Source of the DNA: Mycobacterium stomatepiae
Lineage (GTDB): Bacteria; Actinomycetota; Actinomycetes; Mycobacteriales; Mycobacteriaceae
Direction of reading: 5' to 3'
Assembly (NCBI RefSeq): GCF_010731715.1
Contig: NZ_AP022587.1
Location: 1,240,001 to 1,304,000 of the forward strand
Length of the DNA stretch: 64,000 nt
Shown one piece after another: positions 10,421 through 21,785 of the stretch. Position numbers and translations under genes: made by a program. The notes under the pieces are model-generated. The model searched no databases. It was not told the origin of the DNA and saw only the letters and a list, made by a program, of their open reading frames with translations. The number at the start of each line of letters is the position of its first letter. The stretch's first letter is position 1.

Positions 10421-10984
10421 TTAGACGCCCTGGGCGGATCCTTCGGCGTGGGCTTCTGCCACATCCGCCGAGGTTGCTGATCGCCTAGCGCGCAACTGCA
10501 GGAACCGGGCGCCGACGGCCGCGGCGAGTACGCCGATAAGCAAGAAAATGGTCAGACCGGTCCAGGGAAATTCCGGGGTTTCCAGCTCGTGCAAAAAGTG
10601 CTGTGCCGAGACCACCGGGTTGCCCGTCTTGGCGATGTCTTCGCCGGCCTCGAGAGTGACGCGTGGGAACTGCGTGCTGTAGGTACCGACAAAGTTCGGG
10701 CTCAGCGTCAAGACCGTGGCGTCGTGATAGTCGGCGCCGACCACCGTGGAGATATCGCGCAGTGGCGTGTCGTTCGGCGGGTTGTGTTCGAGCAAAACGA
10801 TTTTCAGGTTGATCCCCGCGGCATGAGCCTGGTTGACCACGTCGAGCAGGGCCGGCATGGCCTCGGGCGGCGCGCTGACCCCGGACGCGGCGACCTGTGC
10901 CTTGACCGCCGTCATGTCGACGTCTTGCGGAATGTAAACGGGCAACACCGGGATCGTCTGGACGAATGCGTCGTGCCCGGTCAT
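10421..10984 (-). CDS. Small membrane protein (Rv1476-like)
   Basis: A 187-residue protein in the position of Rv1476. Residues 1-135 form a hydrophilic alpha/beta domain resembling TPM-like domains (VYIPQDVDMTAVKAQVA; a DYHDATVLTLSPNFVG strand near the middle). One C-terminal transmembrane segment lies at about 142-163 (WTGLTIFLLIGVLAAAVGARF), followed by a short basic tail with Arg residues. No signal peptide, so the main domain probably stays on one face of the membrane with a C-terminal anchor. It precedes ripA by 240 bases and is divergent from acn. Function unknown. Confidence 0.8.
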   Translation of the reverse strand: MTGHDAFVQTIPVLPVYIPQDVDMTAVKAQVAASGVSAPPEAMPALLDVVNQAHAAGINLKIVLLEHNPPNDTPLRDISTVVGADYHDATVLTLSPNFVGTYSTQFPRVTLEAGEDIAKTGNPVVSAQHFLHELETPEFPWTGLTIFLLIGVLAAAVGARFLQLRARRSATSADVAEAHAEGSAQGV

Positions 10985-11106
10985 CGTGTCCTTCCCGCCC
11001 TCGAAACAGCCCTGGTGCTACAGGCACCGTACGCGAACAGTAGGGAAAAGGGGTTTCAACCCGGCGTCGACCCGACAAGACTGGGAATTGGTGTCCCGGT
11101 TTATTA

Positions 11107-11122
11107 TAGGACAAGCGTACTG
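11107..11122. promoter_or_regulatory. Candidate AcnR operator in the acn promoter
   Basis: TAGGACAAGCGTACTG fits the AcnR operator I remember from Corynebacterium, CAGnACnnnCGTACTG, at every specified base except the first. It sits 65 bases upstream of the acn start in an AT-rich patch (TTATTATAGG, GTACTGTTAGAGTT) that looks like a promoter; TACTGT and TAGAGT are both possible -10 hexamers (TAnnnT). The acnR gene follows acn directly, which fits autoregulated repression of the operon. Confidence 0.6.
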
Positions 11123-11186
11123 TTAGAGTTGCTTTGCACCGCCGACACGGCCCGTCGGTGGCAGAACTTAATCCCAGGGAGTTGAT

Positions 11187-14018
11187 GTGACCAGTCAAGA
11201 ATCAGTGAACTCGTTCGGAGCTCGCGACACCCTGACGGTCGGCGACCAGAGTTACCAGATCTATCGCCTCGATGCCGTCCCCAACACGGAGAAGCTTCCC
11301 TACAGCCTCAAGGTTCTCGCCGAGAACCTGCTGCGCAACGAGGACGGCGCCAACATCACCAAGGATCACATCGAAGCCATCGCGAACTGGGATCCCAACG
11401 CGGAGCCCAGCATTGAGATCCAGTACACGCCGGCCCGGGTGGTCATGCAGGACTTCACCGGCGTGCCGTGCATCGTCGACCTGGCCACGATGCGCGAGGC
11501 CGTCGGCGACCTGGGCGGGAATCCGGAGAAGGTGAACCCGCTGGCACCGGCCGACCTGGTGATCGACCACTCGGTGATCGCCGACTTGTTCGGCACCGCG
11601 GACGCGTTCGAGCGCAACGTCGAGATCGAGTACCAGCGCAACGGCGAGCGTTACCAATTCCTGCGCTGGGGCCAGGGCGCCTTCGACGACTTCAAGGTGG
11701 TGCCGCCGGGCACCGGCATCGTGCATCAGGTCAACATCGAATACCTGGCGCACGTTGTGATGGAACGCGACGGGGTGGCCTACCCCGACACCTGTGTGGG
11801 CACCGACTCGCACACCACGATGGTCAACGGCCTTGGCGTGCTGGGCTGGGGTGTGGGTGGCATCGAGGCCGAGGCCGCGATGCTGGGCCAGCCGGTGTCG
11901 ATGCTGATCCCCCGCGTCGTCGGCTTCAAGCTGACCGGCGAGATTCAGCCGGGCGTGACGGCCACCGATGTCGTGCTGACGGTCACCGAGATGCTGCGTA
12001 AGCACGGTGTGGTCGGCAAATTCGTCGAGTTCTACGGCAAGGGCGTTTCGGAGGTGCCGCTGGCCAACCGCGCCACGCTGGGCAACATGAGCCCCGAATT
12101 CGGCTCCACCGCAGCCATTTTCCCGATCGACGAGGAGACCATCTCCTACCTGAAGTTCACCGGCCGCACCGACCAGCAGCTGGCGCTCGTCGAGGCCTAC
12201 GCCAAGGAGCAGGGCCTGTGGCACGACCCCCAGCACGAGCCGGCGTTCTCCGAGTATCTCGAGCTCGACCTGTCCACCGTGGTGCCGTCGATCGCCGGAC
12301 CTAAGCGCCCGCAGGATCGAATTGTGTTGTCGGAAGCCAAGTCCACCTTCCGCAAGACCATTCCCAGCTATGTCGGCGACGATCCCGACAAGCAGGAGTA
12401 TTCGAAGCTTGACGAGGAGCTCGACGAGACGTTCCCGGCCAGCGACCCCGGCCAAGTGGCCAACGGCCACGCCGACGACCGCGCGCCGGTGCAGTCGGCC
12501 GCCGCGCACTCGAAGGGCCGGGTGAGCAACCCGGTACGGGTGAAGTCGCAGGAGTACGGCGACTTCGTGCTCGACCACGGCGCCGTGGTGATCGCCGCGA
12601 TCACGTCGTGCACCAACACTTCCAACCCCGAAGTGATGCTGGGCGCCGCGCTCCTGGCGCGCAACGCCGTCGAAAAAGGGCTGGCATCCAAGCCGTGGGT
12701 GAAGACCACGATGGCGCCGGGCTCTCAGGTGGTCAACGACTACTACGAGAAGGCCGGCCTCTGGCCGTACCTGGAGAAGCTCGGGTTCTACCTCGTCGGC
12801 TATGGGTGCACCACGTGCATCGGCAACTCGGGTCCGCTGCCCGAAGAGATCTCAAAGGCGATCAACGACAACGATCTTTCGGTGTCGGCGGTCCTGTCCG
12901 GCAACCGCAATTTCGAGGGCCGCATCAACCCCGACGTCAAGATGAACTACCTGGCGTCGCCGCCCCTGGTCGTCGCTTACGCGCTGGCCGGGTCGATGGA
13001 CTTCGATTTCGACTCGCAGCCGCTAGGCAAGGACAAGGAAGGTAACGACGTCTTCCTCAAGGACATCTGGCCGTCGCAGAAAGACGTCTCCGACACCATC
13101 GCCTCGGCCATCAGCCAGGAGATGTTCGTCAAGAACTATGCCGACGTGTTCAAGGGCGATCAGCGCTGGCAGAACCTGCCGACCCCGAGCGGCAACACCT
13201 TCGACTGGGACGACTCCTCGACGTATGTGCGCAAGCCACCGTACTTCGACGGGATGTCCGCCGAACCGGAGCCGGTCAAGGACATCCGCGGGGCGCGGGT
13301 GCTGGCACTGCTCGGCGATTCGGTTACCACCGACCACATCTCGCCGGCGAGCAGCATCAAGCCCGGCACCCCGGCCGCGCAGTACCTCGACGAACACGGT
13401 GTGGACCGCAAGGATTACAACTCATTCGGATCGCGGCGCGGCAATCACGAGGTGATGATTCGCGGCACGTTCGCCAACATCCGGCTGCGCAACCAGCTGC
13501 TGGACGACGTTTCCGGTGGGTACACCCGCGACTTCACTCAAGACCCTGTAGATGGGAAAGCTCCGCAGGCCTTCATCTACGACGCGGCGCAAAACTATGC
13601 GGCAGAGAACATTCCGCTGGTGGTGCTGGGCGGCAAGGAGTACGGCTCGGGTTCGTCTCGGGACTGGGCGGCCAAGGGCACGGCGCTGCTGGGAGTCCGC
13701 GCGGTGATCACCGAGTCGTTCGAGCGCATCCACCGCTCCAACCTGATCGGCATGGGCGTGATCCCGTTGCAGTTCCCCGAGGGGGAATCTGCGGGATCGC
13801 TGGGCCTGGACGGCACCGAGGTGTTCGACATCACCGGCATCGAAGCGCTCAACGACGGGAAGACGCCAAAGACGGTGCGCGTCAAGGCCGCCAAGGACGG
13901 TAGCGACCCGATCGAGTTCGACGCGGTGGTGCGCATCGATACCCCCGGGGAGGCCGACTACTACCGCAACGGCGGCATCTTGCAGTACGTGCTGCGCAAC
14001 ATGCTCAAGTCCGGCTAA
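11187..14018 (+). CDS. acn: Aconitate hydratase A
   Basis: A 943-residue monomeric aconitase of the IRP1/AcnA type, interconverting citrate and isocitrate in the TCA cycle. The three [4Fe-4S] ligands are C475 ([10 protein letters not shown]), C541 and C544 ([10 protein letters not shown]). Other landmarks are [19 protein letters not shown] in the first domain and [10 protein letters not shown] in the swivel domain. It begins with GTG at 11187, 6 bases after AGGGAG. A low-similarity acidic linker near 400-445 ([15 protein letters not shown]) is typical of mycobacterial acn. It is followed after 12 bases by its likely regulator. Confidence 0.97.
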   Translation: MTSQESVNSFGARDTLTVGDQSYQIYRLDAVPNTEKLPYSLKVLAENLLRNEDGANITKDHIEAIANWDPNAEPSIEIQYTPARVVMQDFTGVPCIVDLATMREAVGDLGGNPEKVNPLAPADLVIDHSVIADLFGTADAFERNVEIEYQRNGERYQFLRWGQGAFDDFKVVPPGTGIVHQVNIEYLAHVVMERDGVAYPDTCVGTDSHTTMVNGLGVLGWGVGGIEAEAAMLGQPVSMLIPRVVGFKLTGEIQPGVTATDVVLTVTEMLRKHGVVGKFVEFYGKGVSEVPLANRATLGNMSPEFGSTAAIFPIDEETISYLKFTGRTDQQLALVEAYAKEQGLWHDPQHEPAFSEYLELDLSTVVPSIAGPKRPQDRIVLSEAKSTFRKTIPSYVGDDPDKQEYSKLDEELDETFPASDPGQVANGHADDRAPVQSAAAHSKGRVSNPVRVKSQEYGDFVLDHGAVVIAAITSCTNTSNPEVMLGAALLARNAVEKGLASKPWVKTTMAPGSQVVNDYYEKAGLWPYLEKLGFYLVGYGCTTCIGNSGPLPEEISKAINDNDLSVSAVLSGNRNFEGRINPDVKMNYLASPPLVVAYALAGSMDFDFDSQPLGKDKEGNDVFLKDIWPSQKDVSDTIASAISQEMFVKNYADVFKGDQRWQNLPTPSGNTFDWDDSSTYVRKPPYFDGMSAEPEPVKDIRGARVLALLGDSVTTDHISPASSIKPGTPAAQYLDEHGVDRKDYNSFGSRRGNHEVMIRGTFANIRLRNQLLDDVSGGYTRDFTQDPVDGKAPQAFIYDAAQNYAAENIPLVVLGGKEYGSGSSRDWAAKGTALLGVRAVITESFERIHRSNLIGMGVIPLQFPEGESAGSLGLDGTEVFDITGIEALNDGKTPKTVRVKAAKDGSDPIEFDAVVRIDTPGEADYYRNGGILQYVLRNMLKSG

Positions 14019-14030
14019 CACGGGCCGCCG

Positions 14031-14612
14031 GTGCCAAAAGTCAGCGAGGACCATCTGGCGGCTCGCCGTCGCCAGATCCTCGACGGTGCGCGCCGTTGCT
14101 TCGCCGAACACGGCTACGACAGGGCCACGGTTCGGCGGCTGGAGCAGTCGATCGGGATGTCGCGTGGCGCGATCTTCCACCACTTCCGGGACAAGGACGC
14201 ACTGTTTTTCGCGCTCGCTCACGAGGACGCCGAGCGGATGGCGGACGTCGCGTCGCGCGAGGGCCTCATCCAGGTGATGCGCGACATGCTGGCCGCGCCC
14301 GAGCAGTTCGACTGGTTGGCCACCCGGTTGGAGATCGCGCGCAAGCTGCGCAACGACCCCGCGTTCAGCCGCGGATGGTCGGAGCGTTCCGCGGAACTGG
14401 CGGCAGCGACCCACGATCGACTGCAACGGCAGAAGGAAGCACACCGGGTGCGCGACGATGTACCCGGTGACGTGTTGCAGTGCTATCTGGAATTGGTCCT
14501 GGACGGATTGGTGGCCCGGCTGGCCTCCGGCGAAGATCCGCAGCGGCTGGCCGCCGTCCTCGACCTAGTCGAGAAGTCGGTGCGCCGCAACGATTCCGGG
14601 GCTACCGGTTAG
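14031..14612 (+). CDS. acnR: TetR-family repressor AcnR-like (Rv1474c-like)
   Basis: A 193-residue TetR-family regulator. The helix-turn-helix lies near 22-50 (ARRCFAEHGYDRATVRRLEQ, then GMSRGAIFHHF). The rest is the all-helical ligand domain. Its place 12 bases behind acn matches Corynebacterium acnR, whose product represses acn, and Rv1474c in M. tuberculosis. Start is GTG at 14031. Its stop overlaps the stop of the small HTH gene on the other strand by 4 bases. Target inferred from gene order and the candidate operator at 11107. Confidence 0.85.
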   Translation: MPKVSEDHLAARRRQILDGARRCFAEHGYDRATVRRLEQSIGMSRGAIFHHFRDKDALFFALAHEDAERMADVASREGLIQVMRDMLAAPEQFDWLATRLEIARKLRNDPAFSRGWSERSAELAAATHDRLQRQKEAHRVRDDVPGDVLQCYLELVLDGLVARLASGEDPQRLAAVLDLVEKSVRRNDSGATG

Positions 14613-14800
14613 CGGTGCCGGGCCGTATGGTTGGGGCCGCCGCGGCTGCGCATCGTGGTGCCCGACTCTCGCAGCATGCTGTGAATCGACCCGTACGATC
14701 TGCCGGTGTTGGCAACGAGCGTCCGAATGCTCGCTCCGCCCTCGTAGGCATTGCGCAACTCATGCAACAACTCGGCGCGCATCTCTTTCGACTTTGGCAC
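14609..14800 (-). CDS. Small helix-turn-helix protein (Rv1473A-like)
   Basis: A 63-residue basic protein. Residues 6-50 (AELLHELRNAYEGGASI, then NTGRSYGSIHSMLRESG) form a helix-turn-helix of the kind found in resolvase and IS30-like DNA-binding proteins, with a basic C-terminal tail RSRGGPNHTARHR. I chose the GTG at 14800 because GGAGGG stands 4 bases before it and the length equals Rv1473A as I remember it; an upstream GTG at 14812 would add four residues. It lies between acnR and the ABC-F gene. Its target is unknown. Confidence 0.75.
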   Translation of the reverse strand: MPKSKEMRAELLHELRNAYEGGASIRTLVANTGRSYGSIHSMLRESGTTMRSRGGPNHTARHR

Positions 14801-14903
14801 TGGTCCCTCCACGCTGGAAACACAAACCCAAGCACCAAGAGTAAGAACCGGTCGTCTCGCGCGTGTCGATTTCGCCGAATTCGGGTGCGGTGACTTAGGG
14901 GGC

Positions 14904-16522
<1,619 letters not shown>

Positions 16523-16526
<4 letters not shown>

Positions 16527-17350
16527 GATCGCTCTCCTCGGTCAGTGCAGTGGTTATTTGTCGTCGGTGAACACCGGGGCCGCCGCTCTGCACGCGCAGC
16601 AACCGCTTCTTCGAAGTTCGCGGTGAGCAGACGGGCGAAAAGCTGTCCCAAGCCTTCGGCTTGCATGTGCCCTTCCAGGCTACCGGCGTCCAGTCCACTC
16701 CGCAGTGTGCGCTTGGTCAACTCGATTCCGGGCCGGGAGAACGCGGCGATCGCGTAGCAGGTGTCCAGCAGCTGCCCCTCGGGCACCTGGCAGGACACCA
16801 GCCCGATGCGCTCGGCCTCCTCGGCGGGGACGTCGCGGCCGGTCAGCATGATCTCGAACGCCCGCGACGCGCCGATCGCCCTGGGCAGCAGGTAGGACAG
16901 GCCCAGTTCGCTGGCGGTCAACCCGTTGTTGATGCCCGCGGCCCGGAAATAGACGTTGGTCGAGGCCACCCGGATGTCGGCGGCCAGGGCCAGACACAGC
17001 CCACCGCCGATGGCGGCGCCGTTGACCGCGGCGATGACCGGCTGATGCAGGCGCCGCAGCGCCAAAATGACGTCGTCGAGGAGCTCCATGGAGCGCAGCG
17101 CATACGTCGGGCGGGTCTACCCGTCCACATTCGGCACCGTGCCCGCGGACTTGTGGTCGGCTCCCGACGAAAACCCCCGACCCGCCCCGGTCAGCACCAC
17201 GACCCGCACCGAGTTGTCGTACGTCACCTTTTCCAAGGCCGCCTTCAGCGGCACCATGACGTCGAACGCCATGGAATTCATCCGTTCGGGCCGATTGAGG
17301 GTGATCAAGGCCACGCCGGGCCGCGGGTGTTCAACGAGTACCAAACTCAC
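16523..17350 (-). pseudogene. echA12: Disrupted enoyl-CoA hydratase echA12
   Basis: A crotonase-family gene (Rv1472-like) with several lesions. It begins at GTG 17350 (VSLVLVEHPRPGVALITLNRPERMNS) and keeps GFSSGADHKSAG. Codon 78 is then an in-frame TAG (17117-17119) where M. tuberculosis, as I recall, has Leu. The same frame continues (TRPTYALRSMELLDD) with the second oxyanion segment AAIGGGLCLALAADIRVAS. Later, four residues (RMAG) are missing after CYAIAA. Near 16575 two extra bases throw the tail out of frame, so it misses its original stop at 16554 and runs on to 16523. The active protein would not be made without readthrough. Sequencing error could explain the indel, less easily the stop. 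Confidence 0.8.
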
Positions 17351-17399
17351 CCGTGAACGGTATCGCGGCCGACGCCGGCGACCTATTCGGCGACGTGCC

Positions 17400-17750
17400 T
17401 CAGGCATGATCCGCCTGAACCGCCTCGACGTCGAAGTCCCTGATTTGCTGCACCAGATCCTCCAGCGCCGACGGTGGGAGCGCACCCGGCTGGTTGAACA
17501 GCAGTTTGCCCTTCTTGAAGGCCATCAACGTCGGGATGGACCGAATCTGGGCCGCGGCGGCGAGCTCTTGCTGGGCTTCGGTGTCGACCTTGGCGTGCAC
17601 GATGTCGGGGTGCTTCTCCGACGACGCCTGAAAGGTCGGCCCGAACTGACGGCATGGCCCGCACCAGGACGCCCAGAAGTCGACCAGCACGATGTCGTTG
17701 TTTTCGATGGTCGCGTTGAACTGCTCCGCGGTGAGGTCCTGTGTAGTCAC
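17400..17750 (-). CDS. Thioredoxin
   Basis: A 116-residue thioredoxin-fold protein with the classic active site WASWCGPC (C30 and C33) and the cis-Pro segment IRSIPTLMAFKKGKLLF. It has no signal peptide, so it is cytoplasmic and would serve disulfide reduction with thioredoxin reductase. It corresponds to Rv1471 (annotated trxB1 in M. tuberculosis although it is a thioredoxin, not a reductase). It is 49 bases upstream of echA12 on the same strand and divergent from fadE15. Confidence 0.93.
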   Translation of the reverse strand: MTTQDLTAEQFNATIENNDIVLVDFWASWCGPCRQFGPTFQASSEKHPDIVHAKVDTEAQQELAAAAQIRSIPTLMAFKKGKLLFNQPGALPPSALEDLVQQIRDFDVEAVQADHA

Positions 17751-18042
17751 ATTTCGCCTAACGCCGGGTACTGCTCGGATGTTCCCGCGCGAATGTCGAC
17801 CATTGGCGCACCCTCATACTGCTCCCGCCAGCAACGATTCGCCAGCGCGCCGGTGTGTGCCCCCAGCTGACCTCCGAGGCCGCGGGGATAACGCGGATCG
17901 ATCTTCCCAATGAGCAGTTGGGTTTTGGTTTGCGGGCCGACAACGGCCGGTGCCCGCAGGTTACGGTTGCGGAGGGTTTCGGTGCTCGGAGACACTGAGG
18001 GCTGATGATCCGTCGCCGGACGGACCAGTTGAGGGAGATGTC

Positions 18043-19872
18043 TTGGGCCACTACATCGCTAACGTCCGTGATCTCGAGTTCAACATCTTCGAAGTCCTCG
18101 AGGTGGGCGCGATTCTCGGCGCCGGGCAGTACAGCGAGCTGGACGCCGACACGGTGCGGACCATCCTGTCCGAGGCCGCTCGCCTGGCAGAAGGCCCGGT
18201 CGCCGAGACCTTCGCGTTCGCCGACCGCAACCCGCCGGTGTTCGATCCCAACGAGCACACCATCAGCGTCGCACCCGAGTTGGCCAAGACCGTGCAAGCG
18301 ATCAAGGACGCCGAGTGGTGGCGCCTCGGCCTGGCCGAGGACATCGGTGGCATGCCCGCACCGCCGCCGTTGGCGTGGGCGGTCAATGAAATGATCTTCT
18401 GCGCCAATCCGTCCGCAAGCTTCTTCTGCCTGGGACCTTTTATGGCGCAAGCGCTTTGGGCCGAGAGCGACGAGGAGCAGAAGCGCTGGGCGGCCGAGGG
18501 CGTCGAGCGCGGCTGGGCCGCCACGATGGTGCTCACCGAACCCGACGCGGGCTCCGACGTCGGCGCCGGCCGCAGCAAGGCCATCGCGCAGCCGGACGGC
18601 ACCTGGCACATCGAGGGCGTCAAGCGGTTCATCTCCGGTGGCGACGTCGGCGACACCGCCGACAACGTCTTCCACCTCGTGTTGGCCCGCCCGGAGGGCG
18701 CCGGCCCCGGCACCAAGGGACTGAGCCTGTTCTACGTCCCGAACTACCTGTTCGACCCCGACACATTCGAACTCGGCGCCCGCAACGGGGTTTTCGTCAC
18801 CGGGCTGGAACACAAGATGGGCATCAAGTCCTCCCCCACCTGCGAGCTGACCTTCGGCGCGACGGATGTGCCCGCCGTGGGCTATCTGGTCGGCGGCGTG
18901 CACAACGGGATCGCGCAGATGTTCACCGTGATCGAGCACGCCCGCATGACGATCGGAGTCAAGGCCGCCGGCACGCTTTCCACCGGCTACCTCAACGCGC
19001 TTGCCTACGCCAAGGAGCGGGTGCAGGGTGCCGACCTGACCCAGATGACCGACAAGACCGCACCGCGGGTCACGATCATGCACCACCCCGACGTGCGCCG
19101 CAGCCTGATGACCCAGAAGGCGTACGCCGAAGGGCTGCGGGCGCTCTACATATATGCCGCGGCACATCAGGATGATGCTCTCGCACAACAAGTTTCCGGC
19201 GCTGACCACGACATGGCACACCGCGTCGACGATCTGCTGCTGCCCATCGTCAAGGGGGTCAGTTCGGAGCGGGCGTACGAGATCCTGACGGAATCGTTGC
19301 AGACGCTGGGCGGCTCGGGCTTCCTGCAGGATTATCCGCTGGAGCAGTACATCCGCGATTCCAAGATCGATTCGCTCTACGAGGGCACCACCGCGATTCA
19401 GGCCCTGGACTTCTTCTTCCGCAAGATCGTTCGCGACCACGGCGCTGCCCTGCAGTTCGTGACGGCTCAGATCAGCCGGACCATCGACGACTGCGACGAC
19501 GCGCTGAAATCGCAGGCGCAGGCGGTGCAATCCGCCCTCGACGAGGTGACCTCGATGACGGCCGCGTTGACCGGCTACCTGATGGCGGCTACCGCGCACC
19601 CGACGGAGATCTACAAGGTGGGGCTCGGTTCGGTGCGGTATCTGCTCGCGGTCGGCGACCTGCTGATCGGCTGGCGGTTGCTGGCGCAGGCCCTGGTTGC
19701 GCACGCCGCCCTGGCCGACAATCCCAGCGAGAAGGACCGGGCGTTCTACCAGGGCAAGATCGCGACGTCGGCGTTCTTCGCCAAGAACATGCTGCCGAAA
19801 CTGACCTCGCTGCGCCGCGTCATCGAATCCATCGACGACGACGTGATGCGTATTTCCGAGGACGCGTTCTGA
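18043..19872 (+). CDS. fadE15: Acyl-CoA dehydrogenase FadE15
   Basis: A 609-residue acyl-CoA dehydrogenase, a FAD enzyme for the first oxidation step of fatty-acid beta-oxidation. The long form has an extra N-terminal segment ([20 protein letters not shown]) and a helical C-terminal extension. Core motifs are [14 protein letters not shown] (FAD/substrate site), [10 protein letters not shown], and [16 protein letters not shown] with the presumed catalytic Glu. I chose the TTG at 18043 because GAGGGAG stands 5 bases before it and the family begins MGHYI; an in-frame extension to 17950 has no such support. It converges on the YihY gene with a 10-base gap. Confidence 0.92.
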   Translation: MGHYIANVRDLEFNIFEVLEVGAILGAGQYSELDADTVRTILSEAARLAEGPVAETFAFADRNPPVFDPNEHTISVAPELAKTVQAIKDAEWWRLGLAEDIGGMPAPPPLAWAVNEMIFCANPSASFFCLGPFMAQALWAESDEEQKRWAAEGVERGWAATMVLTEPDAGSDVGAGRSKAIAQPDGTWHIEGVKRFISGGDVGDTADNVFHLVLARPEGAGPGTKGLSLFYVPNYLFDPDTFELGARNGVFVTGLEHKMGIKSSPTCELTFGATDVPAVGYLVGGVHNGIAQMFTVIEHARMTIGVKAAGTLSTGYLNALAYAKERVQGADLTQMTDKTAPRVTIMHHPDVRRSLMTQKAYAEGLRALYIYAAAHQDDALAQQVSGADHDMAHRVDDLLLPIVKGVSSERAYEILTESLQTLGGSGFLQDYPLEQYIRDSKIDSLYEGTTAIQALDFFFRKIVRDHGAALQFVTAQISRTIDDCDDALKSQAQAVQSALDEVTSMTAALTGYLMAATAHPTEIYKVGLGSVRYLLAVGDLLIGWRLLAQALVAHAALADNPSEKDRAFYQGKIATSAFFAKNMLPKLTSLRRVIESIDDDVMRISEDAF

Positions 19873-19882
19873 GCGATCGGCG

Positions 19883-20854
19883 CTACGGTGTCACGGGCCT
19901 ATTCACGTCGTTGAAACGGACGATCACGCGCTCGAGCTGTTTGACGCGTTCGGCTTTCGCCCGCTTGGCGTAGATCCGCCGGTCGGCCGGCGTGAGTTCG
20001 GCGTCGTCGCTGAAGGCGCTCAGCAATGCGCGCGGGCAGAGGTGCTCCACCAGTACGACGTTCATTTCGGCGCAGAGCACCAGCGCCGTCGACACCAGAT
20101 ACAGGAAGGCGAGCAATCCCAGCACCAACGCGAAGATGCTGTTGGTGGCGCTGGCCGTCTTGACGGTGTGCTGGATATAGCCGGCACCGAACCACTGCAA
20201 TATCTGCCAAATAACCGCTGCCGCAACGGCCCCCGGCAGCACCTGCCGGTAGGTGAGTACCCTTGCGGTCGTCACACGGAAAGCCACCAGGCAGATCATC
20301 GCGTTGATCGCCACGGTGGTCAGCGCGACACCGATCCTGCCGAAGATGCCCAGCTCCCCTGTCGTCTGCGCGATCCCGGACAAGACGGTGGCCGCGAGCA
20401 CCGCCGAACCCAGCACGAAAAGCAATCCGCAGCTGCGCACGCGTGATCGAATCGGGTTGGGGCGCTTGTGCTTCGGCACGGCCCATACCGAATCCATCGC
20501 GTTCTGCACGGCTTGGCCGACACCCAGGCCGCCGTAGAGCGCACCCAGGATTCCGACGACGACGGCGACCGTGCCGCCGCTGAGCCCCTCGGGCTGTTGC
20601 AGCTGGCTGCCGATCACCGGGAATTGACTCAGGGCGCTGTGCAGCACCTGCTCTTGCAGATCGGGGCGACCGGCGAGCACCACACCCAGCCCGGTGGTCA
20701 ACAACAGCAGCATCGGGAACAGCGACACGAAGCCGTAGTACGTGATCAGCGCGGGCAGATAGCCGCCTTGATCATCGAGGTATTTGTAGATGACAGCCAC
20801 GGTCACACTCACACCGCGGTTGCGTCGCTGCAAATCGTCCAGCCAGCCCACCAT
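19883..20854 (-). CDS. YihY/BrkB-family membrane protein
   Basis: A 323-residue integral membrane protein of the YihY (BrkB, UPF0761) family. About six hydrophobic segments are seen, starting with ALITYYGFVSLFPMLLLLTTGLG (about 36-58) and ending with a long pair near 240-275. The conserved GGLGVGQAVQNAMDSVW segment near 108-124 is diagnostic. The C-terminal tail is basic. The family was once thought to be RNase BN, a mistake; the real role is unsettled. It does not belong to the M. tuberculosis neighbourhood of fadE15 as I remember it, so this is an accessory position. Confidence 0.88.
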   Translation of the reverse strand: MVGWLDDLQRRNRGVSVTVAVIYKYLDDQGGYLPALITYYGFVSLFPMLLLLTTGLGVVLAGRPDLQEQVLHSALSQFPVIGSQLQQPEGLSGGTVAVVVGILGALYGGLGVGQAVQNAMDSVWAVPKHKRPNPIRSRVRSCGLLFVLGSAVLAATVLSGIAQTTGELGIFGRIGVALTTVAINAMICLVAFRVTTARVLTYRQVLPGAVAAAVIWQILQWFGAGYIQHTVKTASATNSIFALVLGLLAFLYLVSTALVLCAEMNVVLVEHLCPRALLSAFSDDAELTPADRRIYAKRAKAERVKQLERVIVRFNDVNRPVTP

Positions 20855-21043
20855 TGCCGATCACTCATCCCCCCAGAAACCGACACCCGATCCAACCGGG
20901 TTGGGCCGGGCATACCCCGATTCGCCGGCAGCCAACCGTGTCGGCAGGTGCGGTTGGCCACCGACGTCGCATCTCATAGCTCGGCCACAGCTGGATTCGG
21001 TAGACCCGTTCGTGGGGATCACCCCACGATTGGAGAAACGTCG

Positions 21044-21751
21044 ATGTCTGCCAGCTCTCACCTGTGCACCCGATTCGCGATGCTCGCGGTCTCCGGGATC
21101 ACCGCGGTATCCGTCGTGGCCTGTGGTTCGTCGCACCCGGCCAGCCCCACTTCCTCAAGTCCTGCCGCGTCGCCGGCGGCGCCGTCCAGCTCGCCCCCAG
21201 CCACCGGTCAGGCTCGGGTACGTGGCCTGATCGCATCGGTGTCGGGAAACACCGCGCAGATCACGGAGGAAAAGGGCGATGCCGCTGTGGCTTTCAGCGC
21301 CACGACCAAAATCACCGAACTCACCCCGGCCACGCTGAGTGACGTCACCACCGGCAGTTGCGTCACCGTGCGGCCCGCTCACCGGGGATCAGAACCCGGC
21401 CAGCCGATCGCCGCGGCGGGCGTGCGGGTGACCCCCGCCGTCGACGGGAAATGCCCAACGGCGCCTGCCAAACGAGCGCCCGTGCAAGGCGCCGTGGCCT
21501 CCGTCGCTGGCAACACGATCACCGTGACGCGTATCGACCCCAGCGGCGCGGGCTCGCAGGCGACGGTGACGGTCACCGATCAGACGCGATACACCAGGCA
21601 GGCCGGTGCCGGCATTCAAGCGATCACGCCGGGCAAATGCATAACGGCACAAGGCAATCGGGACGGCAGCGGCACGCTACAGGCGAACACCATCGACCTG
21701 CGGCCGGCCCACGACGGCAAATGCGGGGGCCAGCATCGGCTCGGCAGGTAA
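21044..21751 (+). CDS. Lipoprotein with two DUF5666-like repeats
   Basis: A 235-residue predicted lipoprotein. The signal sequence ends in the lipobox VVAC with C27, followed by a Ser/Pro/Ala-rich linker (30-55). Two homologous beta-rich units follow: RVRGLIASVSGNTAQIT to GSCVTVRP, and PVQGAVASVAGNTITVT to GKCITAQG, each ending in a conserved Cys and resembling DUF5666. The start at 21044 follows TGGAGAAACG. The protein would be anchored outside the cytoplasmic membrane. Function unknown; DUF5666 proteins are small surface beta-barrels. Confidence 0.82.
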   Translation: MSASSHLCTRFAMLAVSGITAVSVVACGSSHPASPTSSSPAASPAAPSSSPPATGQARVRGLIASVSGNTAQITEEKGDAAVAFSATTKITELTPATLSDVTTGSCVTVRPAHRGSEPGQPIAAAGVRVTPAVDGKCPTAPAKRAPVQGAVASVAGNTITVTRIDPSGAGSQATVTVTDQTRYTRQAGAGIQAITPGKCITAQGNRDGSGTLQANTIDLRPAHDGKCGGQHRLGR

Positions 21752-21785
21752 CGCCGCGAAGACTTCCCGAGGTGAGAGACCGCGC

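Noticed and set aside
17747..17995. An 82-codon minus-strand frame overlapping the thioredoxin start by 4 bases
   Set aside because: The overlap is tempting, but third-position GC is clearly lower than in neighbouring genes, the product has no recognisable domain, and it lies in the divergent promoter interval of fadE15.
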